Below, piece after piece: positions 18,668-27,004 of a DNA stretch of 64,000 nucleotides. The translations under genes and the position numbers were made by a program. Origin of the DNA: JBBRNH01 sp038230415 (GTDB lineage: Bacteria > Bacteroidota > Bacteroidia > Cytophagales > Spirosomataceae); assembly GCA_038230415.1 (NCBI GenBank), contig JBBRNH010000023.1, positions 1 to 64,000 on the forward strand. The letters run 5' to 3'. Below the pieces are notes generated by a model that was given only the letters and a program-made list of their open reading frames with translations, was not told the origin of the DNA and did no database searches. Numbering within the stretch: the stretch's first letter is position 1; the number at the start of each line of letters is the position of its first letter.

Positions 18668-20587
18668 TCAATACAACAGCCTGAATTTGATTGTGTTATC
18701 AATGTTTTTCAATTCGGCCACCACGTCGTCGGCGTAGTCTTTGGCAATGTCGGTAATCACGTAGCCGATGGTCTCGTTGGTTTTCAGATACTGCCCGCGA
18801 ATATTGATATGATAGTTGGCAAAAATCTGGTTCATTTTCGCCAGAATACCCGGCATATTGGCGTGGATGTGCAGCAGCCGGTGCGAGTCTTTCAGGAGCG
18901 GTAACTGGAGTTCGGGGAAATTCACCGAGCCGTAGGTGCTGCCGTTGTTAATGTATTCGAGCAGTTTGCCCGGCACATACACGCCGATATTGGCCTGGGC
19001 TTCTTCGGTGCTGCCGCCAATGTGCGGAGTCAGAATCACGTTAGGCAGGTTGCGGAGGTCGTTGATAAATTCTTCGTTGTTGGTTTTTGGCTCCTGCGGA
19101 AACACGTCAATACCTGCCCCGGCCACTTTTCCCCGCTCGATGGCATCTACCAACGCCGGAATCTCAACGATGTGGCCCCGCGACAGATTGAGGAAGATCA
19201 CGCCGTTTTTCATCAGCCCAAATTCACGGTAGCCAATCAGGGCTTTGTTTTCCTTCCGTCCGTCAACGTGCAGGCTGACAATGTCGGCAATCGCCAGCAG
19301 GTCGTCTAAGGTTTTGCACTTGCGGGCGTTGCCGAGGGCGAGTTTATCCACCACATCATAAAAATAAACTTCCATACCGAGAGCCTCGGCCACCACCGAA
19401 AGCTGCGTACCGATGCTGCCGTAACCAACGAGGCCCAGTTTTTTGCCGCGCACCTCAAAACTGCTCGTCGCCGATTTATCCCAGATTCCTTTGTGCATCA
19501 GGTTGCTCTTGGGAACCGTGTTTCGGATGAGCATAATAATCTCGCCAATTGCCAGCTCCACCACCGACCGCGTGTTGCTGTACGGCGCGTTGAACACGGC
19601 AATGCCTTTTTCGGTGCAGGCATCGAGGTCAATCTGATTCGTGCCGATGCAGAATGCTCCGATTGCCATGAGTTTTGGGGCATTGTCAAGCACGGCGCGG
19701 GTAACGCTGGTTTTTGAGCGAATACCCAGAATCTGCACATCCCGGATGGCCTCGATGAGTTCATCTTCATCAAGCGCACCTTTCCTGATTTCGACGTTAA
19801 AACCTTCTTCATCAAAGAGTTGCCGCGCCGACGGATGCACATTTTCGAGGAGCAGCACTTTAATCCGGCTCTTGGGATAAGACTGACTGCGGCTCAGGTT
19901 GTTCTCGAACAGAAACTCATCGAGCGATGCAGCAACGGCATCGGCTACGGCAACGACCGACGGGCGGGCCACGTTTTCGGTGAAGGCATAAAACCGGCTG
20001 GCAACCCCGGCTTCGCGGATTTCATAGTCGGTATAGCCATCGCCAATCACGTAAATGGCACCGTCGAGGTTCAGGTCGCGCATGAGTTTCACCTTGCCTT
20101 TGTCCGAAGCCAACGGGTTTTCGGGGTCACAGCCGATGATGTTTCCCGCGTCGTCAAAAACAAAAGTATTCGCAAAAACGTGGTCTTCGCGGATGCCGAG
20201 GGCGGTAACAATCGGCACGATAAACTCCCGGAACCCGCTCGATATGACGTAAATTCGGTCGGTATATTCGGTCAGAAACGCCCGGTTGCGCTGAAACGAA
20301 TCGGAGACCTGCCCCATGAGGTTTTCGATGAGGGCGGGCAGGTGACTTCGGTTAGCGTGGAGGAGCTGCAGCCGTTGCGCGAGCGATTCGGCCACCGAAA
20401 TTTCGCCGGCCATACCACTGTCGGTCAGGGCGCGGATTTGGGTCAGCACGGCCTCGCGGTCGGGGCGGGTAGCGAGCGAGATTTCGCCCAGCACATCGAG
20501 CGATTCAACTTTGACGAGTGTACTGTCGAAATCAATGACGAAGAACGTCTGTTCGGTTGGGCTGGCAATGGTTGTGTTGGTGAGCAT
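18668..20587 (-). CDS. Bifunctional phosphoserine phosphatase / D-3-phosphoglycerate dehydrogenase (SerB-SerA fusion)
   Basis: 639 residues. Residues 1 to about 225 are a HAD phosphatase with motif I DFDSTLV (nucleophile D19, acid D21), the lysine motif ASDKGKVKL and motif IV GDGYTDYE. Residues from about 235 onward form a 3-phosphoglycerate dehydrogenase: the GYGSIG dinucleotide loop, catalytic Arg in NLSRGHIV, Glu in DVFPQEP, and His in TPHIGGST. A C-terminal ACT domain (HANMPGILAKMNQIFANYHI) is the usual serine-feedback site. It would catalyse the first and last steps of serine synthesis; the downstream aminotransferase supplies the middle step. All motifs look intact, so the fusion should be active on both sides. 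Confidence 0.9.
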   Translation of the reverse strand: MLTNTTIASPTEQTFFVIDFDSTLVKVESLDVLGEISLATRPDREAVLTQIRALTDSGMAGEISVAESLAQRLQLLHANRSHLPALIENLMGQVSDSFQRNRAFLTEYTDRIYVISSGFREFIVPIVTALGIREDHVFANTFVFDDAGNIIGCDPENPLASDKGKVKLMRDLNLDGAIYVIGDGYTDYEIREAGVASRFYAFTENVARPSVVAVADAVAASLDEFLFENNLSRSQSYPKSRIKVLLLENVHPSARQLFDEEGFNVEIRKGALDEDELIEAIRDVQILGIRSKTSVTRAVLDNAPKLMAIGAFCIGTNQIDLDACTEKGIAVFNAPYSNTRSVVELAIGEIIMLIRNTVPKSNLMHKGIWDKSATSSFEVRGKKLGLVGYGSIGTQLSVVAEALGMEVYFYDVVDKLALGNARKCKTLDDLLAIADIVSLHVDGRKENKALIGYREFGLMKNGVIFLNLSRGHIVEIPALVDAIERGKVAGAGIDVFPQEPKTNNEEFINDLRNLPNVILTPHIGGSTEEAQANIGVYVPGKLLEYINNGSTYGSVNFPELQLPLLKDSHRLLHIHANMPGILAKMNQIFANYHINIRGQYLKTNETIGYVITDIAKDYADDVVAELKNIDNTIKFRLLY

Positions 20588-20603
20588 CTGTCTTGCTGTG
20601 AAT

Positions 20604-20890
20604 CTATTGTGGATTTTTAGTCAGTTGAGTGAGCATCTGGTCAAGTTGAAGCCGCAAAGCGGGTATATCCCGTTGCGTAACAGCCCATATTATTTCGTCA
20701 TCAACGCCAAAATATGTATGTTGAACTTCGGCGAGTTCACTAATCCAAGTATTTTTATTTTTGGCGGAATGGGGTTTGTTGCCCACCGCCCCCAGGCTGT
20801 GGGTATATGCCCATGAACGGATTGCCCGCCTGAAACGGCACAGCCTGGTGGCGGTGCCAAACAAGCTACCTCACTAATTCGCTTTTTCAT
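20604..20890 (-). pseudogene. HEPN (DUF86-type) toxin remnant
   Basis: The last ~45 codons read like the C-terminus of a DUF86/HEPN protein (TYFGVDDEIIWAVTQRDIPA), ending at 20604. A plausible original start, the ATG at 20890, overlaps the MNT stop codon by 17 bases, as is typical for MNT-HEPN operons. It is in a different frame from the C-terminal part, and only about 50 bases separate it from an unrelated palindrome. Most of the HEPN domain, including the expected RX4-6H region, is missing or altered (VQHTYFG remains). The toxin is therefore almost certainly non-functional. Confidence 0.7.
20781..20858. repeat. Imperfect palindrome inside the HEPN remnant
   Basis: The arms at 20782-20801 and 20839-20858 match at 17 of 20 positions around a 37-base loop. 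It lies exactly where the HEPN reading frame is broken, so it looks like an inserted short element. Confidence 0.7.
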
Positions 20891-21161
20891 AGATCAGAAT
20901 TTTATCGGCATCAATGTAGGGTTTGATGTAAGGCGAAAGGCCACCCGTTGAGACTAAGTCCACTGATTTTTTCAGCAAATCTTCCAGGTCAAGTTTGATA
21001 CGAATAAACTGGAATAAATCAACGCCTTTTTCCAATTCGACCAGCACATCCACGTCGCTCTCGGGCGTGGCTTCGCCCCGTGCCTGTGAGCCAAACAGGT
21101 AAGCCCGCACCACGGGTTGGGAGCGCATAAATTGGTTAATCGATTGTTGATAGGGAATCAT
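20874..21161 (-). CDS. MNT-family nucleotidyltransferase (MntA-like antitoxin)
   Basis: 95 residues from the ATG at 21161; a longer frame from 21236 would run back into the upstream gene. It carries the minimal nucleotidyltransferase signature GSQARGEATPESDVDV (G24, S25, D36, D38) and a third acidic residue, D68, in KSVDLVS. In HEPN-MNT modules such proteins neutralise the HEPN RNase by adding AMP to it. Here all catalytic residues persist although the toxin is broken. It follows the PD-(D/E)XK-like gene by 13 bases and probably shares its transcript. Confidence 0.85.
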   Translation of the reverse strand: MIPYQQSINQFMRSQPVVRAYLFGSQARGEATPESDVDVLVELEKGVDLFQFIRIKLDLEDLLKKSVDLVSTGGLSPYIKPYIDADKILIYEKAN

Positions 21162-21174
21162 TGAGCGTGTGCGT

Positions 21175-21813
21175 TTACGGTAAAACCCGTTTATAGTAAT
21201 CCATAATATGCTGAAAAACAGCGATGACCTCCGCAATTTCGATCAGATAATACGTTCGGGTATCTAATGTCAGTACCGAGTCTTCCAAACACATAAATAC
21301 CCACTCGCGGCCTGGGGTAACGCAGCCAAACAGTTTTTGTAAAACAACGCCTTTGCGGTTGTTAAAAAATGTGGCTCCAATTAGTTGAGCGGCACATTGC
21401 GGAATGCCAATGTCCGTATCATTTTTCTTCGCTTCAACAATCTGAATAATCGGAAAACTGATGTCAATTGAGCCGGTTTCTTTCGCCAGTAAAAAATCAC
21501 ATGGCAGCCGGTCCGCCGGTGCGGGCCAACCGTCCCCATTAAGCCCCTTTTCGGAATCAGCGTTGAGAGATTCGCCGGAATAGACGGTGAAAAAATCGCC
21601 ATTTCTGTCTAACAATTCGTTCAGCACCGGCACGACTACCCACTCAGATTTAGCTTTTTCGGTACGCAAACGCAGCTTTTCGGCACGTTGAAGGGCGCGT
21701 TCGAGATTTTCAGACGGAGCGATGGGTTGTGTTGCCGGAAACAAGGGCTTTATTTGGGTAGTCAGCCCAAATTTTACTTCTAAATCTGCCAGCGTAAAAT
21801 CAGTGTAAGCCAT
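21175..21813 (-). CDS. PD-(D/E)XK nuclease-like protein of unknown role
   Basis: 212 residues, no signal peptide, so cytoplasmic. The centre has CDFLLA (D106) followed about 20 residues later by IIQIVEAKK (E127, K129). That is the spacing and pattern of a PD-(D/E)XK nuclease core, as in type I restriction N-terminal-like domains. The N-terminal third is helical and charged (ALQRAEKLRLRTEKAKSEW). Its location immediately before an MNT gene suggests a defence or toxin-antitoxin context. Catalytic activity is inferred, not shown. Confidence 0.6.
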   Translation of the reverse strand: MAYTDFTLADLEVKFGLTTQIKPLFPATQPIAPSENLERALQRAEKLRLRTEKAKSEWVVVPVLNELLDRNGDFFTVYSGESLNADSEKGLNGDGWPAPADRLPCDFLLAKETGSIDISFPIIQIVEAKKNDTDIGIPQCAAQLIGATFFNNRKGVVLQKLFGCVTPGREWVFMCLEDSVLTLDTRTYYLIEIAEVIAVFQHIMDYYKRVLP

Positions 21814-21906
21814 CGTTTTATTAGGTTAAACACGCCACCGCCCGCGAATTTACGGATTTGCAACAGCCCAACCGCCACTTGCCGGATTGCCCGCTCAGTT
21901 TCAGGG

Positions 21907-22626
21907 TCACTTCGGTCTCATTTCCAGCAACCTAAGCGTATGCGTCAGCAGCCGTTTATCGCCTGCTTCCTGATGACCGGGAACGATAAGTTCAGCATCG
22001 GGGAACGCTGTCTGCACGTTCCGAACGCTCTGCGGCCAGTCGCCCAAAACCGCGTCGGAGAGGTTGCCGAGGCCCATTGTGGCGGTGTCTTTAATTAAAC
22101 AACCGCCAAACAGCACTTTTTGGGCCGGTAGCCAGACCACAATGTTATCACCGGCGTGGCCCGCGCCGGGGAAATATGCGCGGAGGGTTTGTCCGCCAAT
22201 GGTAAACGTGGTGTCGTTGGGCAGAACGCCTTCCGGTTCCTGCAACCCAACGGCAGACATTTTGGCCCGCGTGAGGTTAGTGCTGATTACCCGAACGCCC
22301 CGCTTTTTGAGGTACGGCAAGCCCGCCATCCGGTCGTAATGACAGTGGGTGATGATGCACAACACCACCGGCTGACGCAGTTCTGTTTTTACCCAGCGCA
22401 CGATTTGCTTGGTCTGGGCCTCGTCCCAGCCCGTGTCAATCAGCACGGCCCCGGCAGTGGTGCTGACCACCATACCGTTCGACGGATAAGGCGAGCCGTA
22501 GGGCATCGCATAACTCGTGTGGATATAGGCGTTGGGCGCAACGGGCTTGAACACAGCCGTGAATTTTTGGGCCTGAACGACTGTGGAAAAGAGTAAAAAG
22601 TTCAGAATGAGAAGGTTGTGTTTCAT
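21907..22626 (-). CDS. Subclass B1 metallo-beta-lactamase
   Basis: 239 residues from the ATG at 22626, chosen because it begins a signal peptide (MKHNLLILNFLLFSTVVQAQ). All zinc ligands of subclass B1 are present: H94, H96 and D98 in THCHYDRM, H157 in GAGHAGDN, C176 in FGGCLIKD and H218 in VPGHQE. The B1 substrate-binding lysine (K179 in GGCLIKD) and the asparagine of LGNLSDA are also present. Length and motif order match periplasmic B1 carbapenemases. Hydrolysis of carbapenems and other beta-lactams is a strong family-based prediction. It has no neighbouring mobile element, so it looks like a resident chromosomal gene. It lies 19 bases downstream of arfB. Confidence 0.88.
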   Translation of the reverse strand: MKHNLLILNFLLFSTVVQAQKFTAVFKPVAPNAYIHTSYAMPYGSPYPSNGMVVSTTAGAVLIDTGWDEAQTKQIVRWVKTELRQPVVLCIITHCHYDRMAGLPYLKKRGVRVISTNLTRAKMSAVGLQEPEGVLPNDTTFTIGGQTLRAYFPGAGHAGDNIVVWLPAQKVLFGGCLIKDTATMGLGNLSDAVLGDWPQSVRNVQTAFPDAELIVPGHQEAGDKRLLTHTLRLLEMRPK

Positions 22627-22645
22627 GAATGATAAGCGGGTCAAC

Positions 22646-23047
22646 TCAAAAATCAATTTTCTTCCGTAGTTCTTTCACCGTGCCGCGCAGCCGTTTGCCG
22701 GTGTGTCGCGCTTCAACGGCGGCCCGGCTGGGGCGGGTGGCCCGGCGGGGTTTTGGTACCTCGAAGGCTTTGGCAATGAGCCGGTAAAACTTCTTCGTTA
22801 CCTTCTCGCGGTTGCCGAGTTGAGTGCGGTCGGTCTGGTGCGTCAGCACGAGTTCGCCTTCGGTGGTGAGTTTATTCGCCAATTTTTCGAGGAGTGTGGC
22901 GCGTTCGTCATCCGTCAGCAGGAGTGAATCCCGGACGCTGAACCGCAGTTCGGCCTTGGTAGAGACTTTATTGACATTTTGCCCGCCCGCGCCCCCGCTT
23001 CGGGCAAAGGCATAGCGGAGGTCGGGTTGCAGTTTGGTGGTGTCCAT
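22646..23047 (-). CDS. arfB: Peptidyl-tRNA hydrolase ArfB (YaeJ-type ribosome rescue)
   Basis: 133 residues from the ATG at 23047; the ten extra codons back to 23077 have no family counterpart. The catalytic loop SGGAGGQNVNK carries the GGQ motif (21-23) of class I release factors. The protein lacks a codon-recognition domain and ends in a basic tail (RLRGTVKELRKKIDF) that in ArfB occupies the empty mRNA channel. It frees stalled ribosomes lacking a stop codon. Confidence 0.88.
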   Translation of the reverse strand: MDTTKLQPDLRYAFARSGGAGGQNVNKVSTKAELRFSVRDSLLLTDDERATLLEKLANKLTTEGELVLTHQTDRTQLGNREKVTKKFYRLIAKAFEVPKPRRATRPSRAAVEARHTGKRLRGTVKELRKKIDF

Positions 23048-23162
23048 GCGATAAGAACCCGTTTGCCCAAAAAACATTCCCCGAAACGGGCTGTTCTCAT
23101 TGGAGTAGGTACGGTATAATCACGTAATGTACCGTCCGTTAATCACTCAACGAACCAACAGT

Positions 23163-23885
23163 ATGGCACTCGCCCAACCCAAAACAATGCTGCAAAGCAC
23201 GATCCACACGCTCGACCAGTCAGACGCACAACCCGGCACCGGAGCCAGCCTGATAAAAGAGTGGCTGTCGGCCCTTAAATCAGAAAACACCGTCGAGACC
23301 GCCCCGCTTGCCGACAAATTGCAGGCACTCTACGACGAACTCATCAACCCGAATCCGACGGCGGCAACCCTCAGAAAACTGATGACCGATGTGGCCGCGC
23401 AAACCGGAATCGTAGCCCGGACGCTCACCAACGACGAAGCCGCGCCGGTTTTAGAACTGGCAGGTATGCTGCAATCATTCGCCATCAACCTCGACCGGGC
23501 CAATGATGATGACGCGCTGGAAGCCAACCAGCCCACCGAAACCACGATTTATGACATGAATGACTCCGGTTTGCGGGCCAGCCGGATGATTCAGGATACG
23601 CTCGATGCACTTGGCACCGGCGTGGCAACGCCCGAAGCCGGTAGCCGACTCGTTGACGATTGGATCACGGTGGTGCGGAGCGACGTGAATACGCAATGGG
23701 TAGAAGAACCGCTTGCCCGCCTGCGCGACGCGCTCGATGCCGGGGATTGGCGCACGGCAGAACGCACCATGCGTGATTTGGCCGGGCAAACCCAGGATTT
23801 AGCCAACAACACCGGAGACACCACCCACAGAGCGGGTCTCAGCAATGTGGCAACGACGTTGTTGAATTTTGCTCAGGGACTGAAT
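23163..23885 (+). CDS. Hypothetical helical protein with internal duplication
   Basis: About 241 residues from the ATG at 23163; a frame from 23127 adds 12 residues without support. No signal peptide or membrane segment is visible. The two halves resemble each other. Each starts with a short helix, then (S/R)L(I/V)..W...(L/V)(K/R)S, an L..L..AL(D/Y) helix, and ends (A.QT...A...) followed by L..FA..L. It looks like an internally duplicated helix bundle. I do not recognise the family. It is divergent from arfB and convergent with crtB. Confidence 0.75.
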
Positions 23886-23908
23886 TGAGTGAGTAACAGG
23901 CTGATTAT

Positions 23909-23940
23909 AAACTTATAAGGCTTCAAAACCTTGTAGGTTT
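23909..23940. terminator. Hairpin between convergent genes
   Basis: Twelve-base arms (AAACTTATAAGG and CCTTGTAGGTTT, 10 of 12 paired) with an 8-base loop lie between the convergent 23163 gene and crtB. It could end transcription from both sides. Confidence 0.55.
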
Positions 23941-23963
23941 CGGCTGTCCCGGAGTAGGGAAAC

Positions 23964-24800
23964 TTAAATCACGTTCAGCCGGTGCATGAGCAGGGTTTGG
24001 GCCAAAAGCGCGAATTTTTGCGGATTTGGCACCCGAACGCGCTCGTTTTGAATGGTGGACGCGGGTAATTGCCTGATCTTGGAGAATAGCTTCAGATAAT
24101 AGGTGTAGGCTAAGTGAACGCCTAATTTAGCCCCTTTCGGCAGGTTTAGAATACCTTCGAATGCGTCGTCAAAATCACGCTGAATATCGGCTTCGATCAG
24201 TTGCTTGGCCGTGCGGTCGAAAGCGGCAAAGTCCACACCGGGGAAATACGTCCGGCCCCGCTCCTGATAATCGCTTTTTACATCGCGCAGGAAATTAACT
24301 TTCTGAAACGCCGAACCGAGTTTGCGGGCGGGTTCGCGCAGGCGGTCATACTGGTTGCAGTCGCCCTCACAAAATACGCGCAGGCACATCAGGCCCACCA
24401 CCTCGGCAGAGCCGTAGATATATTCTGAATAATTGGCCGTGTCGTATTCCTGCTGATAAAGGTCCATCTCCATACTGTGCAGAAAAGCCTCAATCAACTC
24501 CCGCTCTATTTTGTACTCATTGACCACCATCTGAAACGAGTGCAGAATCGGGTTCAGGCTGATACCGGCTTCGATGGCCTCGTAGGTATCGTCGGTAAAT
24601 TTGGCGAGGAGGTATTTCTTATCGAAATCATGGAACGTATCGACAATCTCATCGGCGTAGCGAACGAAGCCGTAGATAGCGTAAACCGGCAGGTGAAATT
24701 TACGGTCGAGGGTTCTGATACCGAGCGTAAACGACGTGCTGTACTGCTCGGTGATGAGTTTACTGCACGACAAAGCCGTTTGATTGAAGAGGGCCATCAT
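23964..24800 (-). CDS. crtB: Phytoene synthase
   Basis: 278 residues. The ATG at 24800 is taken as start; 24797 is equally possible, and the upstream TTG at 24806 is less likely. It has the squalene/phytoene synthase aspartate-rich motifs YGFVRYADEIVD and FLRDVKSDYQERGRTYFP. It condenses two geranylgeranyl diphosphates to phytoene, the first committed carotenoid step. It begins 24 bases after the crtI stop codon, so the two are probably co-transcribed. Confidence 0.9.
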   Translation of the reverse strand: MMALFNQTALSCSKLITEQYSTSFTLGIRTLDRKFHLPVYAIYGFVRYADEIVDTFHDFDKKYLLAKFTDDTYEAIEAGISLNPILHSFQMVVNEYKIERELIEAFLHSMEMDLYQQEYDTANYSEYIYGSAEVVGLMCLRVFCEGDCNQYDRLREPARKLGSAFQKVNFLRDVKSDYQERGRTYFPGVDFAAFDRTAKQLIEADIQRDFDDAFEGILNLPKGAKLGVHLAYTYYLKLFSKIRQLPASTIQNERVRVPNPQKFALLAQTLLMHRLNVI

Positions 24801-24824
24801 AGCCAAATAAATGTTTGTTACAAG

Positions 24825-26300
24825 TTACGAAAATTCTTTGACAACCTCGTCAGCCACCACTAATCCCGAAATCAGCGATGGCGGCACACCCGGCCCCGGC
24901 ACGGTTAGCTGACCCGTGTAGAACAGGTTACTGACCCTTTTGTTTTTGAGCGATGGTTTCAGAAACGCGGTTTGCAAGAGCGTGTTTGCCAGGCCGTATG
25001 CGTTTCCTTTGAAGGCGTTGTAATCGCTGATAAAATCGCGGTGGGCGTAGCTTCGCTTGAAAATCAGGTGGTTACGGATGTCTTCGCCAACGTAAGTTTC
25101 CAACCGCTGCATTACCATGTCAAAATAGTGTTCTCGCGTGGCATCGTCGTCGGGCAGGTCGGGGGCCACCGGAATCAGCAAGAACAGATTTTCGCAACCG
25201 TCAGGAGCCACGCCGGGATCGGTTTTCGACGGGGCCGATGCGTAGAACAGCGGGCGGGTCGGCCAGCGGGGGGTATCGTATATTTCTTCGGCATGAAGCC
25301 CGAAATCTTCGTCGAAAAACAGATTGTGATGCTGCAACTTCGGTACACGCTTATTTACGCCGAGGTAAAACAGCAGCGACGACGGAGCCATGACGCGTTT
25401 GTCCCAGTAACTATCCGAATAATTTCGGGTCGTTTCAGTGAGCAGCGCGGTGTCCACATGGTTATAATCAGCACCGGCTACGACTACATCTGCATCAAAC
25501 GCGCCCTGATCGGTCAGCACCCGTTTGGCCGATCCGTCCGTAACATCAATCTGTTGCACGGTGTGGTTCAGGAGGAGTTGAACGCCTTTTTCTTCGGCCA
25601 GACTAACCATCGCCTTCACAATTTCGTGCATCCCGCCCATCGGATACCACGTGCCGAGACTCATATCGGCGTAGTTCATCAGGCTATACATAGCCGGGGT
25701 GTTTTGGGGCGTAGCTCCCAGAAACAGCACCGGAAACTCAATGATTTGCAGCAGTTTAGGGTTTGTAAAAAACTTGCGGGCGTGGCTGGCGAACGACTGC
25801 AATACATCGAGCCGGGTGAGGTCATACAGCAGTTTTGCACTGGCAAACTCGGTAATGTTCCGGCTCGGTTTCCAGACAAACTTGTTCATTCCAACGCTGT
25901 ACTTGTAAGCCGCCTGCCGCAGAAACTCGCGCAGTTTTGGCCCGCTGCCGGGTTCTATAGTCTCAAACATGGCTTCCAGCGCGGTCATATCGGCGGGAAG
26001 GTCAACGGCATCGGTCGGTGAAAAAATAACGGAGTACGACGGGTCAAGCCGGACGAGGTTATAGTAATCGCTGGTTTTTTTGCCGAACCGGGCAAAGTAA
26101 TTATCAAACACGTCGGGCATCCAGTACCAGCTTGGCCCCATGTCAAAGGTGAACCCATCGGCCCGGAACAGCCGGGCGCGGCCACCGGCAATATCGTTTT
26201 TTTCCAGGATGGTAACGTCATAGCCCTGAGCGGCAAGACTGGTGGCGGCAGACAGGCCGGCAAAGCCTGCTCCAATCACGATAATTTTTTTAGTGGTCAT
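24825..26300 (-). CDS. crtI: Phytoene desaturase (CrtI family)
   Basis: 491 residues. The N-terminus holds the FAD-binding IGAGFAGLSAATSLAAQGYD motif and the C-terminus the CrtI-type sequence FYTGQLTVPGPGVPPSLISG. Length and both signatures are typical. It desaturates phytoene toward lycopene, with FAD at the membrane. It is the first gene of the crtI-crtB pair. The ECF sigma gene lies upstream but is separated by a terminator. Confidence 0.92.
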   Translation of the reverse strand: MTTKKIIVIGAGFAGLSAATSLAAQGYDVTILEKNDIAGGRARLFRADGFTFDMGPSWYWMPDVFDNYFARFGKKTSDYYNLVRLDPSYSVIFSPTDAVDLPADMTALEAMFETIEPGSGPKLREFLRQAAYKYSVGMNKFVWKPSRNITEFASAKLLYDLTRLDVLQSFASHARKFFTNPKLLQIIEFPVLFLGATPQNTPAMYSLMNYADMSLGTWYPMGGMHEIVKAMVSLAEEKGVQLLLNHTVQQIDVTDGSAKRVLTDQGAFDADVVVAGADYNHVDTALLTETTRNYSDSYWDKRVMAPSSLLFYLGVNKRVPKLQHHNLFFDEDFGLHAEEIYDTPRWPTRPLFYASAPSKTDPGVAPDGCENLFLLIPVAPDLPDDDATREHYFDMVMQRLETYVGEDIRNHLIFKRSYAHRDFISDYNAFKGNAYGLANTLLQTAFLKPSLKNKRVSNLFYTGQLTVPGPGVPPSLISGLVVADEVVKEFS

Positions 26301-26336
26301 TCGGTGGTTATTGGGTGATCATTGACTGACCACCGG
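26301..26336 (-). promoter_or_regulatory. Palindrome immediately upstream of crtI
   Basis: The arms at 26301-26310 and 26327-26336 match at 8 of 10 positions (TCGGTGGTTA and TGACCACCGG) around 16 bases containing TGATCA. It ends one base before the crtI ATG. It could be an operator or a leader hairpin. Confidence 0.3.
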
Positions 26337-26356
26337 ATTAGAAACCGCATCCAACA

Positions 26357-26387
26357 AAAAAAGTTGGCCGTAGAACGACCAACTTTT
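26357..26387 (-). terminator. Terminator after the sigma factor gene
   Basis: Nine perfect base pairs (AAAAGTTGG at 26359-26367 with CCAACTTTT at 26379-26387), extended inward by two more pairs past one mismatch. On the minus strand the stem runs into a T tract. It separates the sigma factor gene from crtI. Confidence 0.8.
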
Positions 26388-26466
26388 AAGAACCTTCATC
26401 TTTTTTAACCAAAAACTACTCGATTAATTATTTTTAGACGGGCTTGTGTATGAAAAGTTACACAAA

Positions 26467-26982
26467 TCACGCCGTGTAATGAGCATAAACATGAAGCTTG
26501 TCTTTGAGTTCCTTACGGGCAATGTGAATCCTGTTTTTCACGGTACCAATCGGAATATCGAGTTTCGTGGCGATCTCGTGGTACTTAAAGCCCCGAAAAT
26601 GCATCATAAATGGCATCCGGTAGGTTTCTTCCAGCCCGTTTACGGCCCGGCTAATGTCTTCCTGAGCAAAGGTAGAATAGGCCATATTACCAGTGCTGCT
26701 CTCTATCGAGTTGATGTAGTGCAGATTGTCCGTCGTGTCAATAAACGTGTTCTTCCGCACCATACGCTGATAGTTGGTAATAAACGTGTTTTTCATGATC
26801 GTGTACAACCACGCTTTCAGGTTTGTGCCATCAGTGTATTTGTCACGGTTGGTGTAGGCTTTGAGCAACGTATCCTGCAACAGGTCGTTAGCGTCTTCGG
26901 TATCTTTTGTAAGCCGGAGCGCGAACGGGCGCAATGACTTTGACACCTTACCAATATGTTGAGTGAATTCGAGCGCGGTCAT
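26467..26982 (-). CDS. ECF-type RNA polymerase sigma factor
   Basis: 171 residues. Region 2 is seen in LTKDTEDANDLLQDTLLKAY and LKAWLYTIMKNTFITNY; region 4 in RGFKYHEIATKLDIPIGTVK followed by NRIHIARKELK. The sizes and gap between regions are those of small extracytoplasmic-function sigma factors. No anti-sigma gene is adjacent. Its position before crtI suggests control of pigment or stress genes, but that is inference. Confidence 0.9.
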   Translation of the reverse strand: MTALEFTQHIGKVSKSLRPFALRLTKDTEDANDLLQDTLLKAYTNRDKYTDGTNLKAWLYTIMKNTFITNYQRMVRKNTFIDTTDNLHYINSIESSTGNMAYSTFAQEDISRAVNGLEETYRMPFMMHFRGFKYHEIATKLDIPIGTVKNRIHIARKELKDKLHVYAHYTA

Positions 26983-27004
26983 GCTGTTTTTCGTTTTGTT
27001 GAAT

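Noticed and set aside
19820..20620. 266-codon plus-strand frame
   Set aside because: It is a mirror frame of the SerB-SerA gene, created by its codon bias.
22627..22656. N-terminal extension of the metallo-beta-lactamase
   Set aside because: The ten extra residues precede a perfect signal peptide that starts at 22626.
24972..26021. 349-codon plus-strand open frame
   Set aside because: It is antisense to crtI, whose full set of family motifs is in the other frame. Its own translation has no recognisable domain.
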